Assembly: GCF_021347895.1 (NCBI RefSeq)
Contig: NC_067113.1
Coordinates: 2,174,467-2,238,466 of the forward strand
Length of the DNA: 64,000 nucleotides
Source of the DNA: Acanthochromis polyacanthus
Lineage: Eukaryota; Chordata; Actinopteri; Pomacentridae
Direction: 5' to 3'
Both the position numbers and the translations under genes were made by a program. Shown here piece by piece: positions 33,711 through 44,061 of the stretch. How positions within the stretch are numbered: the stretch's first letter is position 1; each line of letters opens with the position of its first letter. Under the pieces are notes generated by a model, which searched no databases, was not told where the DNA came from, and saw nothing but the letters and a program-made list of their open reading frames with translations.

Positions 33711-34486
33711 TTTTATTATGACATACCCTCCACTGTTGTTAGCTTTTGATTCAATAATTTTTTTTGAGATGAGGAAATCTCTATTGCATGTTTCTACTTA
33801 AATGCCCTACTTTTATGACATAATATCACTACAGCATGCACTTTTTACATTTTCCATAAATTTCACCCAAAAGTTGAATAACTATTTGTGAGCAGTGTAT
33901 GTAGACACGTAATGTAAGCACACTTCAATAATATATCTGCTGCAGTAGTGCAGTTTATCTACCTATCTATCTGTTCCAAGAACCGTTCCTCTGACCTCTC
34001 CAGATACTGCAGACGATCCACAGCAGCTTCCTGCTTCTCTTTTCCTGCATAAAAGCGCCCAAAAAATACTAGTTGTCAGTAATTATTTTCTATTTTCATA
34101 AACACAGTTAACTTAAAGTAAATGTTATATTTTGTGATTTTAGGATGGGCCTAAAGATAACATATTGATCATGTCTGCATAGTCTAAACAGATCTTACTT
34201 GATTTGGTCTGTTGAGAGAAGGACGGCGTGGAAGAGCTGCAGGACGGAACCGGTAAGCTAAATTGACTAGTGTTCCTGGTAACTGGACCTCATCATCCAA
34301 GGGCGACAACTAAATAAAATGAACAAGACATGCTGTTGATAGCATCTGTAATACAAATCATTTTCTCCATTAACTGATTAATTATTGTTTTGCCCATACA
34401 ATGTTAGAAAGTGTTACTAATAATACCTGTAATCATTTCCAACAGTGATAAATGCCTTGTTTTATTTGCCAACAACTAAAAACCAC

Positions 34487-35421
34487 TGTGACGAACAGGG
34501 CCGTCCGTCACGTATGTTTGCACCTTGCACACGACACTTTATATATTCACTTAGCGTTTTAATGCACCCAACACTTTGAGAAAGCTAATTGGTAAATAAA
34601 TAATTTGTACACGATTGTCGGTTTTAAATATTTTACTAACCAAACATTTTATTGAGGTTGCCCACGGGTCCGGTCCGGTGGCGTCACCTCTGGTGATGGC
34701 GGCGGCCGGGTCTGCAGAGGCAACATAACAATTTAGATTGGAATGTACAATATTGTGAGATAGTTTGAATTGGTTGTTCTCTTAGTGTGGTGTGCATGCG
34801 GTGAATGTATTGAGTGTCGTGGAGGGGTGGGTGTGTGAGTGAGTGGTCTGTGCAGTTAACCTACCGCTTCCTCTTGTGTCCAGGTGTGTCTGGCCAAAAG
34901 AGTCCCCGGGGAGCCACACGCCCAAAAGACTGTTCCGGGCTGAACCAAGGGGAGGGATACGGAAGGGGTGGCTGCAGTAGTTTTAACTTTATATTTTGTT
35001 GTTGGATTAAGTTTGGTGGTTTTAGTTGGGTTAGTTTGCATTAGTTATTTTTTGTTTACTTTATTCTGGGTTATGGTTTATGTTGGAGAGTTTTTAACTT
35101 AGGTTTAATAGTTAAGGTTAACCCAATCTACCTGCAGAGTTTTTATTGGTTTATTCCTGTTGAGCAGAGCAATATTAGAGGAGGTTTTTCCCCTCACTCG
35201 GGAGTTGTTCTGTGTGTTCTGTTGCTGGAGAAGCCGCTGCTCCTGACCTCCAACGCACTTTAAGGCACTTGCACTTTTTTGCACTTGCACTTTGGTTACT
35301 TTGTATTTTTGCACATTTGGAAAATAAAGAAGGAAAAAAAGAAAAGAAGTCGACCATTCAAATGCTGCCTCCGCCTGCCTTTGTACCGCTGTTCTTCCAC
35401 CGCTCGAGCCACTTGATCACA
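34487..35421 (+). mobile_element. 5' LTR of the Gmr1-like element
   Basis: Starts TGTGACGAACAGGGCC and ends CTTGATCACA. A polyadenylation signal AATAAA lies at about 35,324. Immediately after it, TTTGGTGTCAGAAGTG at 35,422-35,437 is the usual primer-binding position. No second LTR is in the window. Confidence 0.75.
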
Positions 35422-35470
35422 TTTGGTGTCAGAAGTGCTGCCCTGCCACAGTGAGTACAAGAGCAAGAAA

Positions 35471-37776
35471 ATGAGTCCTAAACGTAACAAGAAGAAGGTA
35501 CAGTCAGATGACAGGGGCGCTGCAGGGTCTGACTCCGATGTCGCTAATATTGGTCCTAAAGAAGGTGTGGAGGAATTGTCAGCTCTGGTTAAGACGTTAA
35601 TTGAAAACCAGAATGCAAGAGACAAGAAGCTAGAGGAAGAATTGTCTAAACAGGAGCAGTGTTGGCGATCTATGCAAGAGCAGTTCCAGAAACTCCAGCA
35701 GCAGCAGAAGCAGTCTGAGCGCTACGAGCAAAATGTGCACAGATGAAATATAGCCATTCAGCCTTTGATTGATGACGGTGAGGAAGATGATGATGAAGGG
35801 CCCGACCCAGGTGGCCATGGCTATAGGCCCCATTGGGAGGCGAAACTGTCTGTGTTGACGGCCGATGATGATATTGAACATTTTTTAATCACGTTTGAGA
35901 GGATGGCCCAAGTCTGTCGGTGGCCAGAAGAAGAGTGGTCCGTCTGTCTGGTGCCGTTATTGACAGGCAAAGCACGCAGCGCTTTTGTGCAAATGGACAT
36001 TTGTTACTCTGATGACTATGAGAAGGTGAAGGACGCTATTCTTGCAAAGTATGAAATAACTGATGAAACCTATCGAAGACGTTTCAGATCGCTGAAAATC
36101 GAGCCAGACGAGACGCCGCGGGAGCTGTATGTCCGGTTGAAGGACCTGCTGCACCGATGGCTCCACCCCGAGAAGGCCAAGAAGAGCGACATGCTGGAGA
36201 AGCTCATCCTGGAGCAGTTTCTCCGCATGGTCAGTCCAGAGCTCGAGGTGTGGATCCGCAAGCGGGCTCCACGCGACACGGCGGAAGCGGCACGGCTGGC
36301 AGAGGCGTTTCTGTCGGCGCGAAAGAGGACTAGAGTTGGGGACTTCGGACGGGAGCCTCGCTTCACCCAGCAGAGTAAGTCCTTTGGGGGTGATAGGCGT
36401 GGTCTTGGTCCGGGGGGTTATGTTGATGAGCCATCTCCACAGGTTGAACCAGGTCCAGCTAAAAAGTAGTCAAACTTTAAAACGCGAGGTCAGGATTTGA
36501 GGTGTCATAATTGTAATGGCTTAGGCCATATACAGCGGTTTTGTCCGGCGCGAAAGTTGCAACCCTCTTTGCTGTGCGCAGTCCCACGTCCAGTTGTGTC
36601 ACCATTTGTAGAGGTGAAGGGGTGCACCACGCCTGCGTTAGTAAATGGCCAGAAAGTTGAGGCTTTGTTAGACTCGGGTTGTTTTCAGTCTGTAGTCCTC
36701 TGCAGTTTGGTTTCAGAGGAGAGGTGGTCCAGAGATAAAACACCACTTACCTGTATTCATGGAGATGAGCATTTGTACCCCACAGCTGAGGTTTATTTGA
36801 CAGTGGGAGGGCAAACTTACCTGTTGAACGTAGCCTTAGCAGAAAACTTACCTTTTGATGCCATTCTTGGCAATGATGTTCCCACTTTAGTTGATCTGAT
36901 GTCCCAGAGTAACCTGTTGGAGGAAGAAGACGTTAATTCTGTCCCTAAAAAGCCAGAAAGTGAACCTGTGAATCCTGTGAATGTCCTTACCAGAGCACAA
37001 AAAGCTAAAGTCATGTTTGAGGAGCTTCCTTTCTGGGAGGAAGAGTTTGAGGCTCAGCCAGGGAAGCCCAGAAAAACAAAAGCCCAGAGAAGGCAGTAAA
37101 AATTTGCATTTTCTTCACAAGAACAGAACAAGGTTGAGAAACCACTTAGCCCTGTTGAATTTGACATCCCCACAGATATTGGGGTGCTGCAAAAAGCAGA
37201 CCCGTCACTTAAAGCTTGGTTTGGGAAAGTGACTGATCAGGGGGAAGCTAAATGTTTGGATGAGGCCAGATATATTGTCAAAAATGGAATTTTGTATCAA
37301 ATTAATGACAAAATTGAAGCACTCGCATTGCCTCACCAGTTCAGACAGCAGGTCATGGAGCTGGGGCACTCCATTCCCTGGGCCGGTCACATGGCTTTTC
37401 AAAAAACACTGCGTCGTATTGGTAGTCGGTTTGTGTGGCCTGGCATGTACACACAGATTTCAGAATTTTGTAAATCATGTCAAAAATGTCAGTTAACAGC
37501 AGGGAAGGGAGTTGCACAGGCTCAGTTACAGCCGTTGCCAATAATTGGTACCCCATTTGAAAGAATTGGCATGGACATTGTTGGTCCACTTCAGAAAAGT
37601 TCCTCTGGGAACCGATTTATTTTGGTTATTTGGGATTATGCTACAAGATATCCTGAAGCTTTTCCACTGCGCACAATTAAAGCCAAACAAGTGGCAAATT
37701 GTCTGTTGCAGTTATTTTCTAGAGTGGGTGTTGCCAAGGAAGTTCTGACAGATTGTGTCAGACAGATTGCTTTTTG
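35471..37776 (+). pseudogene. gag-protease-integrase polyprotein, disabled
   Basis: One frame from the ATG at 35,471 runs through three stop codons (35,744, 36,467, 37,097). Domains by residue: a charged coiled-coil start (about 30-90); a capsid part with IEHFLITFERMAQVCRWPEE; a SCAN-like helical segment at about 205-283 with LILEQFLRM and ELEVWIRKRAP; a zinc knuckle CHNCNGLGHIQRFC near 344-357; retropepsin with ALLDSGCFQSVV (catalytic Asp near 401) and AILGND; integrase with the HHCC zinc site (His 633 and 640, two Cys near 667-674) and catalytic Asp 702 and 761. The third acidic residue, RT and RNase H are missing. The stop at 36,467 precedes the knuckle, so it is a lesion and not a gag end. 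Confidence 0.85.
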
Positions 37777-37782
37777 TACCAC

Positions 37783-38490
37783 CAAAAGCATTTGTGTATA
37801 AGAAATCAGTGCATTGAATTTCCACATCTGTAAAGCTGAAAAATCACACAACAATCAGCATTTTACCTTGAAATTATGAAAATAGCTGCAATTACTAGTA
37901 CTCTTTACTTCATTGTGTTAACTTGATCATTTGAATCAGTTTTTTTAGACTTGTATTACTGATACAAAACATAATCAACACATAAATTAAAATGTGTTCG
38001 CAAAGAGTTCACTGGTTCTTCAAGGGAAATTTCAATGATAACCATATAGTTCAGTAATATAATTAATGGGTCATTGTCTAACAGCGTGGGAGGCTTTGAA
38101 TACAGGTCTTATAATGAAATATTGCTGCTGCTTTCCTCTGCTTTTATAAGGACTTGTTTCATAGCTTGTTAGCTTACCAGCGGCTAACTGGCAGGCAAAC
38201 AATAGTTCAACGCCAACCTCTGATCACTGATCCTGTGCCTGGACCACGCTAGCTGGCGGAACGTCCATAATACTGATGTGGGACTGTTCCAGCTAGCATA
38301 TTCATAGTAGGCTAACAGCAGGATGTTGGAGAAATAAAACTTACCATTATGAGGATCGCTGGTCTGCATTGCAGACTCTTAGCGCATCGCACTGCTTGAA
38401 TGTCTGTGTATTTCCGGCCGATTTCAAAATAAAACTCAATAAAACTCTCGACCGGGTGAGTGTCCTTCATTGTCACTTCGCCTTACGGAC
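37783..38490 (-). other. Copy B continuation: first-exon side
   Basis: Reverse complement of copy A 10,700-11,400, including the exon edge near 38,345 and ATG-side coding near 38,400-38,475. Substitutions and small indels are frequent, and no open product is kept. Confidence 0.55.
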
Positions 38491-38518
38491 ATGTCCCTTC
38501 CGGGGCTCGGTAGGAAAA

Positions 38519-38668
38519 AAAAGACTGGATATATATTGAATGAAAGTACGAATGTATACATAATGAAAGTCGGAATGTATTGAATGAAAGTATGAACATA
38601 TATATAGAATGAAAATCGGAATATATTGAATGAAAGTACGAATATATGGAATGAAAGTCATTATAAAA
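38519..38668. repeat. Subterminal tandem repeats, right arm of copy B
   Basis: Units of the ATATTGAATGAAAGTACGA type. The terminal GGCATGCC is absent; the array stops where LINE sequence begins. Confidence 0.8.
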
Positions 38669-39858
38669 TCAAATTATGGATTTTAGGAAAAGATCTGCTC
38701 CACGTAGCACAAGTGTGTTAACATTTGATAATATGAATTTGGAGTATGTTACTCACTATAAATACTTTGGGTTTACATTTGATGAGTTTATGAATTTTGA
38801 TGGAGTTAAAATCCTAGCAGCTTCCGCCAGCAGAGCTTTGGGGTCTGTGATAAATAAGTTAAAAGTGTGCAAAGATTTTGGATATAGTACATACACCCGG
38901 TTGTATGATGCCTGTGTGTCCCCTGTGCTAAACTATGCAGCAGGTGTGTGGAGGGCCAAACAGATCCCAGCTTTAGAAGCTGTAGAAAACAGAGCAATCC
39001 GCTGCTTCTTGGGAGTTCACAAGTTTGTTCCAGTTTTGGCAGCACAGGGCGATATGGGCTGGATTTCTGGATTTATCTTAAGGAAATGTGAAATGGTTAG
39101 ACTGTGGAACCGGATTATTTATATGCCTGATAATAGAATAACAAAAAAGGTCTTCCTTTGGAGTAAATCTAACTCTCCCTGGGCTTCAGAGCTTCGAGCA
39201 GTTTTTAATGAAGCACAGCTTCTTTATATATTTCATAACAATTTGTCCTGCAATATTAAAGACATTCAAACAAAATTATTGTCTACATTTAAAGAAAAGT
39301 GGAAAAGTGAGATTTTGACTAAACCCAAGTTACGGACTTATGTTCAGATAAAGGATGATTTCAAGGCAGAATTTTACGTTAAATCTAATCTGACAAGGAG
39401 CCAGAGATCCCTGATTGCTCAGTTACGAACTGGAATTCTACCTCCGGCTTTAGAGACTGGAAGGTTCTCACAAACGCCTGAGGAAGAGAGACTCTGTGGA
39501 CTATGTCATTTTTGGTTGTATTGTTCTTTTTACGATGACCTCAGAAATGTGTTGTTCAGTGAAGTATCTGTTAAAAAGCCTGATTTGTTCTGGTGTAGTG
39601 ACGATGACAAGATGTAATATTTGTTTACATGTAATGTTTATAACCTGGCTGCATTTGTTTGTAAAGCCTGGAAGAGGCGGCAGACTTCTTTATTTAAATA
39701 ATGAAATTCTAAAATGTGTTTATTGTACCTACTGCTGGCAACTGACTTGGTGTGTATTTTGGTGTCTTACAAGCCCATGTTAGGGCTGGGCATACTGAAT
39801 GTATGTAAAACACAATAATAAAAATTCATTCATTCATTCATTCATTCATTCATTCATT
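38668..39858 (+). mobile_element. 5'-truncated LINE with (ATTC)n tail
   Basis: A plus-strand LINE remnant with a long open segment and the 3' tail ATTCATTCATTC at about 39,826-39,859. Its 5' end abuts the repeat array of copy B. Only the region downstream of the RT catalytic motif is present. Confidence 0.85.
38676..39617 (+). pseudogene. LINE ORF2 C-terminal fragment (open, 313 codons)
   Basis: The open frame begins inside RT (LEYVTHYKYFGFTFDE, the palm/thumb region) and continues with RLYDACVSPVLNYAAGVW, AVENRAIRCFLGVHKFVPV, SQRSLIAQLRTGILPPALET, and RLCGLCHF. In related LINEs the last part is a CCHC-type zinc site. Here the spacing between CGLC and the downstream His/Cys is shortened (CHFWLYCSFYDD), so it looks deleted. 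There is no FADD/YADD box and no endonuclease, so it cannot retrotranspose. Its openness suggests a young insertion. Confidence 0.8.
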
Positions 39859-39859
39859 C

Positions 39860-42010
39860 AATACTCACTGGTCTTACAGTGCTGGTGACAGAATAAATCA
39901 ACCAGCATGGTCAGAAGTCTTTTTTACATCTATAAAACAAACATAGACCCAGTTAGTAAATCCTCTTGACACTTTGATTATCTGTAGGAGGGTAAAAGTC
40001 TGATCCTTGAATAAATCCTCACTGTTTCTCATTAATATGAGGTTCAGTACGCAGTCTTCTTTTCATGATCTTTAGAATACTCTTGTCTGAACTGTCTACT
40101 CAAGAAAAACATGAAAATGCTGTGTTTTGACTGTAGTAATTATGGTTTAAGCAGCTTAAAAAGTAAGATGACATAATTTTTGACAGACAAAATCTTCATA
40201 TAGTGAGGAGGTTAGGGTAGATGGTTGGGTTCACAAAATATATGACTAATTAAAGTTACTGTGTCATTAACTGAGTTAAGAAAATGGTTGGTCCTGACGT
40301 ATTTTTCTTGACATTTTATCATATATTCAGTGCACAGTCTTCAGAAACAGCAGTATCGAGGGGATTTATATTGTCAGTCAGACTAACGGCTATGCTGTCA
40401 ATCCATCCCAGAAACTCTTGTCAGATCCCAGGAGTGCTGCCATGACAACCATACTAATTAGACTTTTGCAGCCTGATTGCCATCACAGAATTAATTGAAG
40501 CATGAAGACAGACACATACGCCAGGTCGGGAAAGTGTATGTGTGACATGTTCCATCTTTATTAGACAGCATCGGGCTTTCTGTGTTACTGCAGCGGCAAC
40601 ACTGACTCTCCATCACTACTACATTTTGATTTATACTCACATATAAAATGTCTGTTAACTATTTTAAAGGGTATCCTTAGTTTTGCCCCAAAGCACCAAA
40701 TAAAAACCTTTGGTTGAGGCTCTTGTCTAATATTTTCATGGGATATTTTCATGGGATTCTATCAAAATGCACTGGATAGAGGGCAGGTAGATAACAAGGA
40801 CAGATTCCATCAGTCAGATGTAGAACATCTATAATCATACATATGGAGAGTTTGGCTATGGTAGCAAACATGTGTGGAATCAAGAAAAGGCCAACAAGAA
40901 AATTCAGCCTTAAGTGTGACAGTGCAAACCTCTGATTTACCATGCAGTTCATGTTTTTCACTTGCATTAGGATGAAATAACTTCTATTCCTGTTGCCAGA
41001 TATGGAAGGATTCTCATTTCCAGCATACCATAAGAGAAATGGACAAAACCTTGGTCTTTCTTTGCACATTCAACCTCAATACTTTGTTGTTTGTCTTATT
41101 TAAATCCACACTTCTACGGGGTTTGGACATGTCTGAATTAGTTACATAAGAACTATTTCGGAATCTGCTCAAAAACCATGAAATGACTTTGACTGTGTAT
41201 CTCTTTGGGCAACTGTTTCGCAAAAGATTTTTTTTTCTTTCATATCACCTAGACTCAGGTCTATTACATGAAAATCCAAGACATGGTTCAATTAATCTTG
41301 GAAGTCTGCTATGAGTACAAAATGGTGCAAGAACATTTTCAGAAAACTGCATGACGTTTTCATCCTGGCACCGAGGAAAGTTCAATGACTTTTTCAATAT
41401 TACAGTGAACATTTGACAGTGAATGACCAGTCTACATAATAAAAAATAAATAAATAAAAATGTGACTTCATTAAATACTGGCTTTGTGTATCAAGGTAGT
41501 TTTTTTTTGCATGAAAACAACCACTTTCCACCTTAAATTTGGCTTAAATGCAATTCTCCATTATTGCTTCTTCCAGAATGTGCGGATATATGATGTCTCT
41601 GCTCTACATATTCCTCCACTGCTTGCTGCAGTTTGAGCACACCAGCTCACCAATGGCTTTGCTGAAACTCTGTAAAACTACTCTACTGTACACAGTAGCA
41701 AGCTGGAGTAATTCAGCCACGCATGTCCAAACTGAAAAGTGATTCTGAAGAATAATCATGTAAAGAACTTCACCCTGCTGGTTGACAGGATGATACCTTA
41801 TGTTTGTTAAATTATGTATGAAAAACTGGGTGTCAGCTCAGACATTTTGCTCATGATGTAGTTTATATAAAGACGACATATTAAAAGGTAAACAAGGTAA
41901 AATATGCTGACAGAGTGGAGATTTTAATATTCATGTAATGTCTTAGACACACTAGTGATGTAATTCCATCCTGTAATGCCACCTTGTCTCTCAAAAATAA
42001 CATTCATGCA
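39860..42010. other. 2.1 kb without recognised features
   Basis: No motif, LINE tail or inverted repeat is evident. A pyrimidine-rich stretch starts near 42,030, inside the next LTR. Short frames at 40,749-41,223 and 41,548-41,742 are unsupported. Confidence 0.4.
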
Positions 42011-42015
42011 AAATC

Positions 42016-42876
42016 GGTCAGGGCCTCCTCCTCCCCCTGTCCCTCCTGACATCCCACTCCGTTTTCCCTATCTCTCTCCCTCTCTCTCTCCCTCTCTCTC
42101 CCTCTTCTCTCTCTCCGCCACTGCACCAGGTGGAGCGCAGCCTCACGGCTACCTCCACTTGGTGATTAGCGTTTCCCCGCAGAATCCGGGCAGCTGCGGC
42201 TCATCGAGTGATTACACCTTCCTCCATAAAAGACCGGTTCCTGCATCCACAATCCGCCAGATCGTAAACTCTGCCTACGCAATCAGTTTCCCTCTCGCCG
42301 CTTTAACCTGTCGGAATTAAGAATTGTTATTAACATTTGCCTGTCCTCTCTTCGTCCAGAGCTCCGTCCTACCTTCCCCCTCGTGCTCCTCTCCAGATTC
42401 CCCTCTTGGTTCCCCTCCTGGACCCCCGGACCCTCCTGCCGCCTCATCACCCCAGACCACCAACGCCTCTGACGTCCCAGCCTTCTGTCCTCCTGACGCC
42501 TCGTTTCCCGGACCACCAGCGCCTCGCTCCCCACCCCTGACGCCCCAGTCTTCTGTCCTCCTGCCACCTCACCCCCCGGACCACCTGCGCCTGGCTTCCC
42601 ACCTCCGGCGTCCCAGCCCTCTGCCTTTCTGCCGCCGCGAGCATCCACCCACTCTAGACCGCTGCACTCTGCTCCACCCGGACCCCTCGCTGACCGCTGA
42701 TCCCCGGGCCCGCCACTCCATCCCCGGACATCTCCTCACCATCCCCTCCCGGATCCTCCTCTGGCTCCTCACCCTTCCACGACTCCCCCCACCCTTCCCA
42801 CAATAAACCTGCATTCAGTCTGACTCTGCCTCGGTAGTGTGGTCTCTGCTCAGGTTCGCCTGTGAGAGTCGTGACA
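42016..42876 (+). mobile_element. Solo LTR with target duplication, 861 bp
   Basis: Flanked by AAATC at 42,011-42,015 and 42,877-42,881. It starts GGTCAGGGCCTCC (TG start apparently changed to GG) and ends GAGAGTCGTGACA. A TATA-like CATAAAAGACC is at about 42,225 and AATAAA at about 42,802. The middle holds three degenerate 60-67-base repeats (ACCACCAGCGCCTC type, 42,457-42,640). The Pro/Ser-rich frame 42,324-42,806 is a by-product. Confidence 0.8.
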
Positions 42877-42881
42877 AAATC

Positions 42882-43920
42882 AAACAGCATTCTATTTCTT
42901 GTTTAGAAACAAACATATATCCTCCCTGAAAGGTAATACTATGACATTGTGGAAACGCCTTTCAGTTTGAGGAAGCCACAAAGTCTGCACCAAGTAGGAG
43001 AGGATGGCACATAAATCAGCAACAGGACTTTCCCTCAAGAGACTGAGGCTCATGTTCCATGTGGTGCCATTATCCTTAGACCTAATTTTTGTTTTCACTC
43101 AGTGTTTACTACGGTTTTCATTTGCTCTTTAGCTAGGTTTAGACACCATCTACAATGGTTAGATTTAGGAAAATATCTTGCTTTGGTTGACATTTTCATA
43201 ATAACAGCTACTTGCTAGAAGCTTTGTTAAATTTAGAGGCCAAAATGATGTTCTTAGGTTCAGAAACAATATGATTTGTCAAAATATAAAACTTTGACAA
43301 CTGTTTACAGCTTCTCCATTTTCTTCTATTTTCAATCATTTATGATTGACTCAAAAGGATGGGCAGCAAAGTAATGAAAGATACAGTGATTTGAAACATA
43401 TTTGTGGTCCATCACAAACAATTGCAATCCAGCAGACAATGTGTTTTTCTTCAAAAGGTATTAGGCAATGCAATTTAGGTTAAGTTTGTGAAGTAAACAA
43501 CACATGTTTGGTTTGGATTTCATTCTGGTACAAACACCCAATGTAACCCAAAACAGCACAAATAAAAACAAAAACTCGTGTTTCTAGCTGTGCAACACAC
43601 TTAAGCCTTGATTATTCTCTGCAATGCACACACATCTGTGTAGTTGATCTTATATTATTTTTCGAGTCTGCGGGAGTCCACTTGAAAGACTCTGTCGCAC
43701 ATATGCACAGTAGATAGTACATCTTACCAGTTCCTCATATACACATTATCACAGAGCATGCACAATGCTGCCCTTGTAGCATAGTCATCACATCAAACCC
43801 AGCAAATCCTCGCTCTTCACAGAAACAAAAAAGTCTAACATTAGTCTTAAGCAGCACTGAGATTTACTGAAAAGCAGCTTTAAAGTAATACAACTTTGTT
43901 ATGTAATGTGGTGAGGCTCA
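42882..43920. other. No recognised gene or repeat
   Basis: Ordinary AT-rich DNA. No motif is supported. Confidence 0.4.
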
Positions 43921-43924
43921 GAAA

Positions 43925-44061
43925 TATATACTCACTGGCCACTTTATTAGGTACACCTTCCAAGGTAAAGGTTAAACCCATTTTGTCTTCAGAGCTGCCT
44001 TAATTCTTTGTGGTATACTTTTACAAAGTGTTGGGAACATTCTTCAAAGATTTTGGTCCAT
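43925..44061 (+). repeat. Fragment of a common vertebrate dispersed repeat
   Basis: ACTGGCCACTTTATTAGG at about 43,935 and the following CTGCCTTAATTCTTTGTGG are hallmarks of a repeat seen in many fish and amphibian genomes. It ends abruptly at the next LINE tail, which probably inserted into it. Confidence 0.6.

Larger units (their letters stand above)
34487..37777 (+). mobile_element. Gmr1-like Ty3/Gypsy retrotransposon, 3' truncated
   Basis: The insert is bounded by ACCAC on both sides (34,482-34,486 and 37,778-37,782), and copy A shows the uninterrupted site (an ACACC-type sequence near 11,395). It has a 5' LTR, a primer-binding-like site, gag, protease and integrase in one frame. There is no reverse transcriptase before the integrase. 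This order (protease-integrase first, RT after) defines Gmr1-type elements. RT, RNase H and the 3' LTR are absent. Confidence 0.8.
32455..38668 (-). mobile_element. Long-TIR DNA transposon, copy B, with insertions
   Basis: It starts with GGCATGCCGTTTAGGAAATT at 32,455 and reads as the reverse complement of copy A. Landmarks: inner block TCCCGGAAGAGACATGG (33,310-33,326), the internal block at 33,580-33,705, coiled-coil exon remnant at 33,976-34,050, first exon region at 38,340-38,480 and inner block CATGTCCCTTCCGGGGC near 38,491. About 400 bases matching 11,905-12,300 of copy A are deleted at about 33,970. The outer right terminus is missing where the next LINE starts. A MITE and a Gypsy element have inserted into it. 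Confidence 0.75.

Noticed and set aside
38676..39617. Intact host gene of 313 codons
   Set aside because: The protein is the C-terminal part of a LINE ORF2, with the LINE (ATTC)n tail downstream.
42324..42806. 160-codon Pro/Ser-rich open frame
   Set aside because: It lies wholly inside a solo LTR with target duplication; composition reflects GC-rich tandem repeats.
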